From: Mycobacterium sp. 3519A
Lineage (GTDB): Bacteria > Actinomycetota > Actinomycetes > Mycobacteriales > Mycobacteriaceae
Length of the DNA: 64,000 bases
Assembly: GCF_900240945.1 (NCBI RefSeq)
Contig: NZ_OESG01000012.1
Location: forward strand, 372,001 to 436,000
Direction: 5' to 3'
Part shown: in pieces, positions 43,449 to 51,356 of the stretch
How the letters are laid out: each line of letters starts with the position of its first letter
How positions within the stretch are numbered: position 1 is the stretch's first letter
Program-made: the position numbers and the translations under genes
The notes under the pieces: model-generated
Seen by the model: only the letters and a program-made list of their open reading frames with translations
Told to the model about the DNA's origin: nothing
The model's database searches: none

Positions 43449-45599
43449 ATGTCGAGGGTTGTTTCGAATGCGGGTGGGCGCCTCCGGGTATACAGCGCTG
43501 CCCTGCACCATGATTCGCGGCGGGCTATTGCGATCGAGGATGCGGTCGCCATGATCGCCGGTGTGCGGGCGGTGCACGCCTACCCCCGCACGGCCTCGGT
43601 CGTAGTGTGGTATTCGCCGGTGCGCGGCGACGCTGCCACGATACTAACGACGATCGACACCACGGCTTCCGCTCAGCTGAGCGCCGCGACGCCTGGCCGA
43701 CTGCCCCGCTCGGCTGACGTGCGCAACGGCGAAGTCCTACGAATGGCGGTGGGTGGGGTGGCGCTCGTGCTGCTGGGGCTGCGGCGCTACGTATTTGCGC
43801 GGCCACCCTTGTTGGGCCCGAAGAGTCGGCTCTTCGTCACCGGAGCCACAATCATCACTGGGTATCCGTTTCTTCGCCGCGCGCTTGCTTCGCTGCGCGG
43901 TGGCCGCTCATCAGGGACCGATGTGTTGGTGTCCGCGGCGACGATTGCCAGCCTCGTCCTTCGCGAGAACGTGGTGGCGTTAACCGTCTTATGGTTGCTC
44001 AACATCGGTGAGTACCTGCAACAACTCACGCTTCGGCGGACTCGCCGCGCGATCGCCGATCTCCTTGCGGGCAACCAAGATACCGTCTGGCTTCAACTCG
44101 ACGACGGCACCGAGGTCCAGGTCGCCGTCGATACAGTGTCGATCGGTGATGTTGTGGTCATCCACGAGCACGTGGCCGTCCCAGTCGACGGTGAAGTGAT
44201 CGCGGGAGATGCGATCGTTGATCAGGCGGCGATCACCGGAGAGACGCTCCCGACCACTGTCGCCGTCGGCGCTCTCGTCCACGCGGGTTCGGTGGTGCTT
44301 CGTGGCCGGATCGCAGTCCGCGCCAAGGCTGTTGGCGCGCAGACGGTGATCGGGCGTGTCATCGCCCGGGTCGAGGAAGCGCAACGCGACCGGGCTCCCA
44401 TCCAAACTATCGGTGAAAACTTTTCACGTCGCTTCGTACCCGCATCGTTCCTGTTGTCGGCCATCACATTCGCGGTGACACGCGATGTTCGGCGGGCAAT
44501 GACCATGTTGTTGGTGGCTTGTCCGTGCGCAGTTGGGTTAGCCACCCCCACTGCGATCAGCGCTGCTATCGGCAACGGCGCGCGGCGCGGCATTCTCATC
44601 AAGGGTGGTTCACACCTCGAACGAGCGGGATATGTGGACGCGGTCGTGTTCGACAAGACGGGCACGCTGACCGTCGGCCGACCCGTCGTTACCAATGTCG
44701 TTGCATTGCACAAGGAGTGGCAGCCCGAAGAAGTGCTTGCCTACGCGGCAAGCACGGAAATTCACTCGCGCCATCCGCTGGCCGAGGCGGTGATCCGGTC
44801 TACCGAAGAGCGTCAGCTCGCGATACCTTCGCACGAGGAGTGCGAAGTGATCATCGGATTGGGAATGCGCATGAGGGCCGATGGACGCACGCTGCTATTG
44901 GGTAGTCCCGCCCTGTTGCGTAGCGAGAAGGTGCGCGTCACCAAGAAGGCATCCGACTGGGTCACCCGGCTACAGGGCCGGGCCGAGACGCCCCTGCTGC
45001 TGGCGGTCGACGGCATGCTCGTCGGGCTGATCAGCTTGCGTGACGAAGCGCGGCCTGAGGCCGGTCCGATCATCAAGATGTTGCGCGACAACGGTGTCCG
45101 GCGTGTCGTGATGTTGACCGGGGATCATCCCGACACCGCCCGGGCGATCGCTGACGAGCTGGACATCACCGAATGGCGCGCAGAAGTGCTACCCGAGGAC
45201 AAGCTCGAGGTGGTGCAGCAGCTACGCGCAGAAGGTCATGTGGTAGCCATGGTTGGCGACGGTGTCAACGACGCGCCTGCGCTGGCCGCCGCGGACATCG
45301 GCATCGCGATGGGCATGGCGGGTACCGACGTCGCGGTCGAAACCGCTGATGTCGCTTTGGCCGGCGATGATCTGCACCGGCTGCTCGACGTGCGCACCCT
45401 GGGCGCCCGTGCGGTGACAGTGATACGACAGAACTACGCGATGTCGATCGCGGTAAACGCTCTCGGCCTCTTGATCGGGGCGGGTGGCGCGCTGTCCCCA
45501 GTCCTCGCCGCGGTACTGCACAACGCTTCATCGGTGGCAGTCGTCGCGAACAGCTCACGGCTGATCCGCTTCGAGATTGCAGAGAGTGGCAATGAGTAA
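43449..45599 (+). CDS. ctpC: CtpC-like P1B-type metal-exporting ATPase
   Basis: A 716-residue P-type ATPase. The phosphorylation motif DKTGTLT is near 402 and the transmembrane metal motif CPC is in LLVACPCAVGLATP near 358. HSRHPLAEA near 440 is the HP motif of P1B pumps, and GDGVND near 602 is the hinge. The N-terminal 95 residues form a degenerate heavy-metal-associated-like domain without CxxC. M. tuberculosis CtpC has been linked to Mn2+ metallation and to zinc efflux. The DUF1490 gene just upstream fits. The ABC binding-protein gene begins inside its last codons. Confidence 0.9.
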   Translation: MSRVVSNAGGRLRVYSAALHHDSRRAIAIEDAVAMIAGVRAVHAYPRTASVVVWYSPVRGDAATILTTIDTTASAQLSAATPGRLPRSADVRNGEVLRMAVGGVALVLLGLRRYVFARPPLLGPKSRLFVTGATIITGYPFLRRALASLRGGRSSGTDVLVSAATIASLVLRENVVALTVLWLLNIGEYLQQLTLRRTRRAIADLLAGNQDTVWLQLDDGTEVQVAVDTVSIGDVVVIHEHVAVPVDGEVIAGDAIVDQAAITGETLPTTVAVGALVHAGSVVLRGRIAVRAKAVGAQTVIGRVIARVEEAQRDRAPIQTIGENFSRRFVPASFLLSAITFAVTRDVRRAMTMLLVACPCAVGLATPTAISAAIGNGARRGILIKGGSHLERAGYVDAVVFDKTGTLTVGRPVVTNVVALHKEWQPEEVLAYAASTEIHSRHPLAEAVIRSTEERQLAIPSHEECEVIIGLGMRMRADGRTLLLGSPALLRSEKVRVTKKASDWVTRLQGRAETPLLLAVDGMLVGLISLRDEARPEAGPIIKMLRDNGVRRVVMLTGDHPDTARAIADELDITEWRAEVLPEDKLEVVQQLRAEGHVVAMVGDGVNDAPALAAADIGIAMGMAGTDVAVETADVALAGDDLHRLLDVRTLGARAVTVIRQNYAMSIAVNALGLLIGAGGALSPVLAAVLHNASSVAVVANSSRLIRFEIAESGNE

Positions 45600-46593
45600 C
45601 CGAGCACGCGCCACGATGGTTGAGAAAAAGCTGTCGTTACGACGCGTCGTCCGCTCATGCGCACTGATCGCGGCCGCGTCGGTATGGCCGTTGACAGCGT
45701 GCGGTTCCGGCCAGGCCGGCGTATCGCCGTCGAGTCCGACCGGCTCCGCTGCCGCAGGCATCGACAGCGCACCACCATGCCCCACAGTCCCCGTTGCGGT
45801 GGTGGTCAGCGTCGACCAGTGGGGCGATATCGCATCACAGCTTGGAGGTCAATGCGCAACGGTCAAGACCGTGCTGGCCAGCTCTTCGGTCGACCCGCAC
45901 GACTATGAGCCGTCACCCGCCGATGCGGCCTCGTTCACCGGCGCGAGATTGGTCGTCGTCAACGGTGCCGGCTACGACCATTGGGCCGCCGATTTGGCCA
46001 CCACGTCAGCGCCATCGGCACCCGTGGTCAACGCGGCTGAGGTCACCAAGGCATCCGACGGTGCCAACCCCCACCTGTGGTACAGCCCCTCGGCCGTCAC
46101 CTCGGTCGCCGACGCGGTCACCATCGAACTGCGCAAGATCGACCCCTCTGCTGCAACCTATTTCAGCGACCGGCGGGCGGCGTTCAGCCTCGCGTTGCAG
46201 CCCTACACCAGGCTGATCGCCAAGATCAAAGCGAGTTCGACGGGCAAGTCGTATGCCGCCACTGAAGGGGTCTTCGACTATCAGGCCGCCGCATTGGGAT
46301 TGGTCAACAAGACACCGTCGGGATACCGGCAGGCGGCGGCGAACGAATCAGACCCGTCCCCGGCGGATCTGCAGGCCTTCCGTACTGCGCTGGCTAGTCG
46401 GCAGATCGACGTCCTGATCTGCAACACGCAGACCGAGGGGGCAATCCCCGACCAAATACGCACGGCGGCCGAACAGTCCGGCGTACCGGTCGTCGACATC
46501 ACCGAAACGGTGCCGCCGGATCAGACCAGCTTTGTGGGTTGGCAAGACAAGCAGTTGACCGCTTTGGGGGAGGCCCTCGGTGTCGCTCTCTGA
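45592..46593 (+). CDS. metal ABC transporter solute-binding lipoprotein, Mn/Fe-type ligand set
   Basis: A 333-residue cluster 9 metal-binding lipoprotein. The lipobox LTACG puts lipidation at Cys38. Probable metal ligands are His103 (DPHDYEP), His161 (NPHLWYSP) and Glu225 (ATEGVFDY), with a fourth acid near 302-305 (VDITE). Two His and two acids resemble PsaA/MntC-type manganese proteins rather than three-His ZnuA. The ATG overlaps the end of ctpC by eight bases, and its own stop overlaps the ATPase start, so the whole set is one operon. Confidence 0.87.
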   Translation: MSNRARATMVEKKLSLRRVVRSCALIAAASVWPLTACGSGQAGVSPSSPTGSAAAGIDSAPPCPTVPVAVVVSVDQWGDIASQLGGQCATVKTVLASSSVDPHDYEPSPADAASFTGARLVVVNGAGYDHWAADLATTSAPSAPVVNAAEVTKASDGANPHLWYSPSAVTSVADAVTIELRKIDPSAATYFSDRRAAFSLALQPYTRLIAKIKASSTGKSYAATEGVFDYQAAALGLVNKTPSGYRQAAANESDPSPADLQAFRTALASRQIDVLICNTQTEGAIPDQIRTAAEQSGVPVVDITETVPPDQTSFVGWQDKQLTALGEALGVAL

Positions 46594-47368
46594 AAACAAT
46601 GCACAGTGCGCTGCGCTGTCGTTCAAAAATGTCAGCGCTATGCGGTCAGGGCGAGTGCTCTGGACGCAGGCAACCTTCGATGTTCCGGCAGGCGGCATCG
46701 TCGCCGTGATCGGTGCCAACGGATCCGGGAAAACAACTCTGCTTCAGATGATCCTTGGACTGCGTCCGTTGGCGACCGGGACGCTGGAGGTGTTCGGAGG
46801 CAAGCCCGGTGAAGACAACAACCGTGTGGGCTATGTTCCGCAGGACTATGCGGCAACGGCGGGCGAAGCCGTTCGTGCCTGCGACGCGGTGCTTCTCGGT
46901 CTGACTGGGCGCAGTTGGTCCGCGCGTCGCGCCACCCCGGCTCAACGGCGCCGCGCTGCCGATACATTGGCCGCCGTTGACGCGCACCAGTTCGCCCGAA
47001 AACGACTGTCCACGTTGTCGGGCGGGCAGCGTCAACGGGTGGCTATTGCCGAGGCTCTGGTCGCCGGGCCTCAATTGCTGATCCTGGACGAACCGCTGGC
47101 GTCTCTGGACTTGCGTAGCCAGCGTGAGCTAATGCTGCTGCTCGCGCGATTACACCGTGACCTCAACATGACCGTCGTCGTCGTGACCCATGATCTCAAC
47201 CCCTTCCTGCCCATTTTGGGCAGCGTGATTTATCTGCTCGGCGGCCACGCGCACTACGCGCCCATCGCCGACGTCGTCGATGACAACCTGCTAACCGATC
47301 TCTACGGCACCCCGATCTGCATCGCACATACGCCCCATGGGCATCCCTACATGAGCAGCGCGCTGTGA
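46580..47368 (+). CDS. metal ABC transporter ATP-binding protein
   Basis: A 262-residue ATPase with Walker A GANGSGKTT near 48, Q-loop VPQDY near 88, signature LSGGQRQR near 146 and Walker B LLILDEP near 171. It matches the MntB/ZnuC group. The GTG start lies 14 bases inside the upstream gene, and the stop overlaps the permease start by four bases. It energises import of the metal bound by the preceding lipoprotein. Confidence 0.92.
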   Translation: MSLSENNAQCAALSFKNVSAMRSGRVLWTQATFDVPAGGIVAVIGANGSGKTTLLQMILGLRPLATGTLEVFGGKPGEDNNRVGYVPQDYAATAGEAVRACDAVLLGLTGRSWSARRATPAQRRRAADTLAAVDAHQFARKRLSTLSGGQRQRVAIAEALVAGPQLLILDEPLASLDLRSQRELMLLLARLHRDLNMTVVVVTHDLNPFLPILGSVIYLLGGHAHYAPIADVVDDNLLTDLYGTPICIAHTPHGHPYMSSAL

Positions 47369-48264
47369 CAACGCGTTTCGCGACAATCGGCTACCAGGAG
47401 AATTGGTGGAGCATATTGACCTCGCCATTCATGCGCAACGCCGTGGTCGGCGGCACGATCGTCGCCCTTGCCGCCGGCCTGATCGGCTACTTCATCATCG
47501 TCCGACGGACAGCCTTCGCCGCCCACGCGTTGGCCCACATTGGGCTGCCCGGCGCCACCGGTGCCGTCCTGCTTGGCCTGCCCGCTGTGCTCGGTCTCGG
47601 CGTGTTCTGTGTCGGCGGGGCTCTCGTGATCGGCGTACTGGGAAAGCGCGCTTCCGAACGTGACGTAGTCACCGGAACAATCCTGGCCTTCGCTACTGGA
47701 CTCGGCTTGTTCTTCAACTCACTGGCCACGAAAAGCTCCAGCACCATCACCAACGTCTTGTTCGGCAACCTCTTGGCGATCTCGTCTGAACAGCTCGCTA
47801 CCTTTACGGCACTGCTGTTGGTCCTTGCGTTGACCATCGGGCTGATGTACCGGCAGTTGTTGTACACCTCGATCAACGCCCCGGTGGCCGAAGCCAAAGG
47901 GTTACCACTTCGAATGCTCTCAGTAGTCTTCATGGTGCTGTTGGCACTGGCGGTGACCATGGCGGTGCAAGCGGTCGGCACCCTGTTGTTGTTCGCACTC
48001 GTTGTCACTCCCGCCGCGACCGCGATCGCCCTCACGCCGCGGCCGGTTGTCGCGATGGCGATCTCCACCGGCCTGAGTCTGGTGAGCGTGTGCATCGGCC
48101 TGGGGGCGTCAGCGATGTTCAACCTGCCACCCAGTTTCCTCATCGTCACCATCGTCACCGTGATCTGGCTGGCAGTATGGGCAACCGCCAGTCGGGTCCA
48201 TGCGACCGCGCATCCCCATCACACCGCAGACACCGAAGCCGTTGAATCCGAGAGGGTCTCGTGA
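47365..48264 (+). CDS. metal ABC transporter permease (ABC-3 family)
   Basis: A 299-residue membrane protein with about eight hydrophobic segments. Typical ABC-3 features are AFAAHALAHIGLPGATGAVLLGLP (about 50-73) and GTLLLFALVVTPAATAIAL near 208. The GTG start overlaps the ATPase by four bases. It forms the channel of the Mn/Fe-type importer. The C-terminus is a His-containing hydrophilic tail (TAHPHHTAD). It is the last gene of the metal operon. Confidence 0.92.
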   Translation: MTTRFATIGYQENWWSILTSPFMRNAVVGGTIVALAAGLIGYFIIVRRTAFAAHALAHIGLPGATGAVLLGLPAVLGLGVFCVGGALVIGVLGKRASERDVVTGTILAFATGLGLFFNSLATKSSSTITNVLFGNLLAISSEQLATFTALLLVLALTIGLMYRQLLYTSINAPVAEAKGLPLRMLSVVFMVLLALAVTMAVQAVGTLLLFALVVTPAATAIALTPRPVVAMAISTGLSLVSVCIGLGASAMFNLPPSFLIVTIVTVIWLAVWATASRVHATAHPHHTADTEAVESERVS

Positions 48265-48625
48265 ACGCTGCCACGCAATTGTTCTTCGGCGAAGCCTAAG
48301 CGCGAGGCCTGATCAAGCGACCCAGGGCAGCCGATCCAGTCCGACACTGCGGCGTGCATCGAGGTGTGGATATACGGGCCGGTTCGATGGAAGAGACGAC
48401 GAGAAGCGTTGGCTGCTTGAGTAGTTCGCCGCTTTCACAAATCTGATAGATGAGATGTCCCCTCCAGCAGCCGTTTTCACGTGCCACATCTGTGTGTGGC
48501 TATCATCACCGTCGTTCTCAGGTTGAATCGATTACACCGAAATCTCGTTTGTCAATTTAGGGATCGTTCACATGCGGCTGAGCTAGGGACGCAACGCGAT
48601 CGACGAGAAAGTAGGGATAAACAGA
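48265..48625. other. 361-base spacer between the metal operon and the Rieske gene
   Basis: No convincing gene. It contains a GCCACA-N6-TGTGGC inverted repeat at 48483-48500 and an AT-richer stretch at 48525-48565 that could hold the promoter for the Rieske-hemerythrin pair. Confidence 0.5.
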
Positions 48626-49534
48626 GTGGCCAATCGACTGAGCTCCACATCGGCACCTAAAGGCAGCTTTGGTACAAGCGTGCTCAATGTGCTTGGGCGA
48701 CAGCTGTGGCTGGACCGACCCAGTTACCGGCTGGAACACGCGATGACCCTGCTGTTCGCCGCATGTGGCCGCCATCGGGATCGTGTCGCCAACGTGCTGT
48801 ACGGCACGTGGCTTGGCCATCCATTGCACCCGGCGTTCGCGGCCGTGCCCACCGGTTCAGTGGCCACCGCGATAGTTCTGGATGCGGTGAGCGTGCTGTC
48901 CGGCCCCAGCGCGGCGATGCGCGATGCGTCAAGGTTTGCGCTCGGCGTGGGAATCATCGGCGCCGTCGGGGCGGCGACCACCGGTGTGACCGACTGGCAG
49001 CACACCCACGAAGAGTCGCGACGGATCGGAATCGTTCATGGGCTGTTGAACGTCGTCGCGACAGGGCTATACGCAATGTCGTGGTGGGACCGCCGGAGGG
49101 GCCGCCACTTTCGCGGCATCGCTGCGACCGCGATGGGCTACGGGCTGACCATGAGCAGCGACTACTTAGGCGCTGCGCTCGTGTACGGCTCCGGCATCGG
49201 GGTGGACCGAGCGGGGCCACGTTTGAACCACGGGTGGACGCCCGTGCTGCCGGCAACGGCGTTGACCGGCCAACCGCAGCGAGTCGCGGTTGACGGGATC
49301 GGCGTGGTCCTGCATCGCGACGGCGATCACATCCTTGCCGTCGGCGAGTACTGTCCGCACCTGGGCGCGCCGATGTCTGACGGATGGGTAGACCGCGGAC
49401 GAGTGGTTTGTCCCTGGCACGGTGCCAGATTCGACTGTGGCTCCGGGGCGGTGCTGCGTGGCCCGGCCACGGCCTCGCTGCCGAACTACGCGACTCGGGT
49501 CCGTGACGGAATGGTGGAGGTAAGTGCGCGATGA
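48626..49534 (+). CDS. DUF2231 membrane domain fused to a Rieske [2Fe-2S] domain
   Basis: A 302-residue fusion. The first 190 residues are a DUF2231-type membrane unit with about four helices, beginning near GHPLHPAFAAVPTGS (64-78). The last 90 residues are a Rieske domain with C243-P-H245 (EYCPHLGAP) and C262-P-W-H265, the complete cluster ligand set. An electron-transfer role at the membrane is likely. The start is a GTG. It overlaps the hemerythrin gene by four bases, joining an iron-sulfur protein and a di-iron protein in one operon. Confidence 0.85.
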   Translation: MANRLSSTSAPKGSFGTSVLNVLGRQLWLDRPSYRLEHAMTLLFAACGRHRDRVANVLYGTWLGHPLHPAFAAVPTGSVATAIVLDAVSVLSGPSAAMRDASRFALGVGIIGAVGAATTGVTDWQHTHEESRRIGIVHGLLNVVATGLYAMSWWDRRRGRHFRGIAATAMGYGLTMSSDYLGAALVYGSGIGVDRAGPRLNHGWTPVLPATALTGQPQRVAVDGIGVVLHRDGDHILAVGEYCPHLGAPMSDGWVDRGRVVCPWHGARFDCGSGAVLRGPATASLPNYATRVRDGMVEVSAR

Positions 49535-50013
49535 ACGCCTACGACGTGCTGTTCGACCACCACAACACGCTGCGCGGCCTGTGCCGCAAGATCACCGCGC
49601 TGCCGCCGACCTCGGTCGAGCGCCGCGACGCCCTCGATAAGCTGCTCGTCGAGCTCGACATCCACATGCGCATCGAGGACGACATGTTGTATCCGGCCGT
49701 GCAGGCGGCGGCGAGCACGCTGGTTGCCATCTCACACGCCGAGCATCGGCAAGTGATCGATCAGTTGACCGTGGTCCTGCGCACGCCACCACACGCACCC
49801 GAGTACGACGACGAGTGGCGGTCCTTTGTCATCGTGCTGGACGCGCACGCCGGCGAGGAGGAGCGTGACCTGTGCCCGCCGCCAGTCGAGATCGCCGAAG
49901 ATGAACTAAAAGCGTTGGGAATCAGAATGTCTGCGCGCATCGCCGAACTGCACGCGTCGACGTTCCAAACCCTCCGTGTCCGCGCTCGAACTGCGCTACT
50001 GCGGGCGATATAG
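49531..50013 (+). CDS. hemerythrin HHE-domain protein
   Basis: A 160-residue four-helix bundle. Candidate di-iron ligands are His10/His11 (FDHHNTLR), His46 with Glu50 (DIHMRIEDD), His71/His74 (SHAEHRQ), and His108 plus Glu111-113 (DAHAGEEERDL). Bacterial hemerythrins bind O2, NO or act in iron and redox sensing. It is translationally coupled to the Rieske-DUF2231 protein. This pairing suggests an oxygen- or NO-linked redox function. Confidence 0.85.
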   Translation: MNAYDVLFDHHNTLRGLCRKITALPPTSVERRDALDKLLVELDIHMRIEDDMLYPAVQAAASTLVAISHAEHRQVIDQLTVVLRTPPHAPEYDDEWRSFVIVLDAHAGEEERDLCPPPVEIAEDELKALGIRMSARIAELHASTFQTLRVRARTALLRAI

Positions 50014-50252
50014 CGCCAGCGCCGGGCGAATGGCCCGCGAATTAGCCCCGCTGAATCATTGCTGGTGACAATAGTATTCGTGGCGCTGCACAGAAGGTGC
50101 TCCATGAGCCGCTCACGCAGCGGTACTTCGGCCACATGACGGAAACTTTCGGGGGACGTAGCGAGACTGATCGTATCGAAAAGACGTGGAGTTTGGATCG
50201 CCAACAGGGAGGACGTCGCCCGTGTTCGCGGATTGAGTGAAAGGTGTTGAGA

Positions 50253-50561
50253 GTGAGAAGGTTAACGACGGCGGCTGGTGTGGCGTGTACCTTGGCAGCC
50301 ACTGTACGGGGCTCCTCGGCAGTGGCCGGGGCGGCTCCGTCAGGGTTCGCAAATTTCGGCAACGCGCAAGACACCATCAACGCGCTAACAGCCGCGGGCT
50401 ATAACGTGCAGATCAATGGAGCGACGGTCTTTCCGTTGTCGACCTGCACAGTCATTCAGGTCGAGGGATTGAACAACTCGAACATCGATGCCAATGGAAA
50501 CCGGATCGATCCAACTAAGTTCGACACCGTTTACGTCGACATATCGTGCCGGGGAGGTTAG
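50253..50561 (+). CDS. small secreted protein, mycobacterial type
   Basis: A 102-residue exported protein: Arg-rich start, hydrophobic stretch at 5-25 and a likely signal-peptidase site after SSAVAGA near residue 30. The mature part has two cysteines (STC and ISC) that could form a disulfide, and the NAQDTINALTAAGYNVQING pattern that I recognise from small secreted mycobacterial proteins of unknown role. GTG at 50253 is preferred because AAGG lies eight bases before it; GTG at 50244 is an alternative. Confidence 0.65.
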   Translation: MRRLTTAAGVACTLAATVRGSSAVAGAAPSGFANFGNAQDTINALTAAGYNVQINGATVFPLSTCTVIQVEGLNNSNIDANGNRIDPTKFDTVYVDISCRGG

Positions 50562-50741
50562 CAGGACGCTCACGAAACACGATTTCCGACAGGGCGATAG
50601 CCCTGAGACGGGATTTACCGCACGAACAAATTTCAAGTCGGTTCGCGAAGATGAGCCTTCGACTTCACCGAAATCTGACCGAGCACACGCCTCCACGTGG
50701 GCATAGGGCCCCGAGTTGCATTTGAAATGAAAGGAAAACCC

Positions 50742-51260
50742 TTGAAATACAACGTGAGTAACATTGTGCGGTCCGCTGACCGCATCACGGCTGTCGGTAC
50801 GGCGATCGTGCGCTATGGCCTGGTGATTGTCATCGCCTGGATCGGGTTGATGAAGTTCACCGCCTCGGAGGCCATGCGGATAAGCCAGTTCACCTCGCAC
50901 AGCCCATTCATGAGCTGGCTGAACGGCTTCTTGTCAATTCGCGTGCAGTCCAACGTCATCGGGGTGATCGAGATTCTCGCCGCCGTGTTGATCGTCTTGA
51001 ACGTGGTGTCGCCGCGTCTTGGTGCGGTTGGCGGCGCGCTATGCATGCTGTTGTTCGTGATTACGCTGAGCTTCCTTTTCACCACGCCCGGCATCGGTGA
51101 TGCTGCGGCGGGCGGATTCCCGGCGCTGTCGCGGCTGGGGGAGTTCCTGTTGAAAGACCTTGTGCTGCTCGGCGCCTCGATCCTCGCGCTGGGCGAGTCG
51201 CTGACCGCCATGCGCGTATCGTCCGACCCCGATCAGGTGTCGGCGAACACCACTTCGTAA
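50742..51260 (+). CDS. DUF417 (YkgB/RclC-like) membrane protein
   Basis: A 172-residue membrane protein with about four helices. The motif RYGLVIVIAWIGLMKFTASEAMRI (about 22-45) and TTPGIGDAAAGGFPALSRLGEFLLKDLVLLGAS (about 108-140) are diagnostic of DUF417. E. coli RclC of this family is linked to reactive-chlorine resistance. The TTG at 50742 has an AAAGGA site six bases upstream; an ATG at 50727 would add five residues but lacks one. It is on the same strand as the redox pair and could be part of a stress response. Confidence 0.8.
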   Translation: MKYNVSNIVRSADRITAVGTAIVRYGLVIVIAWIGLMKFTASEAMRISQFTSHSPFMSWLNGFLSIRVQSNVIGVIEILAAVLIVLNVVSPRLGAVGGALCMLLFVITLSFLFTTPGIGDAAAGGFPALSRLGEFLLKDLVLLGASILALGESLTAMRVSSDPDQVSANTTS

Positions 51261-51356
51261 CCCTACAGGTCAGCCGAGCCGAGTCCGATGTGTCAGCCAC
51301 TATTTAGGCCTGGCACCTGCAAATTGGCACCGGAGGCCTTTTCATCGTTGTGATCC

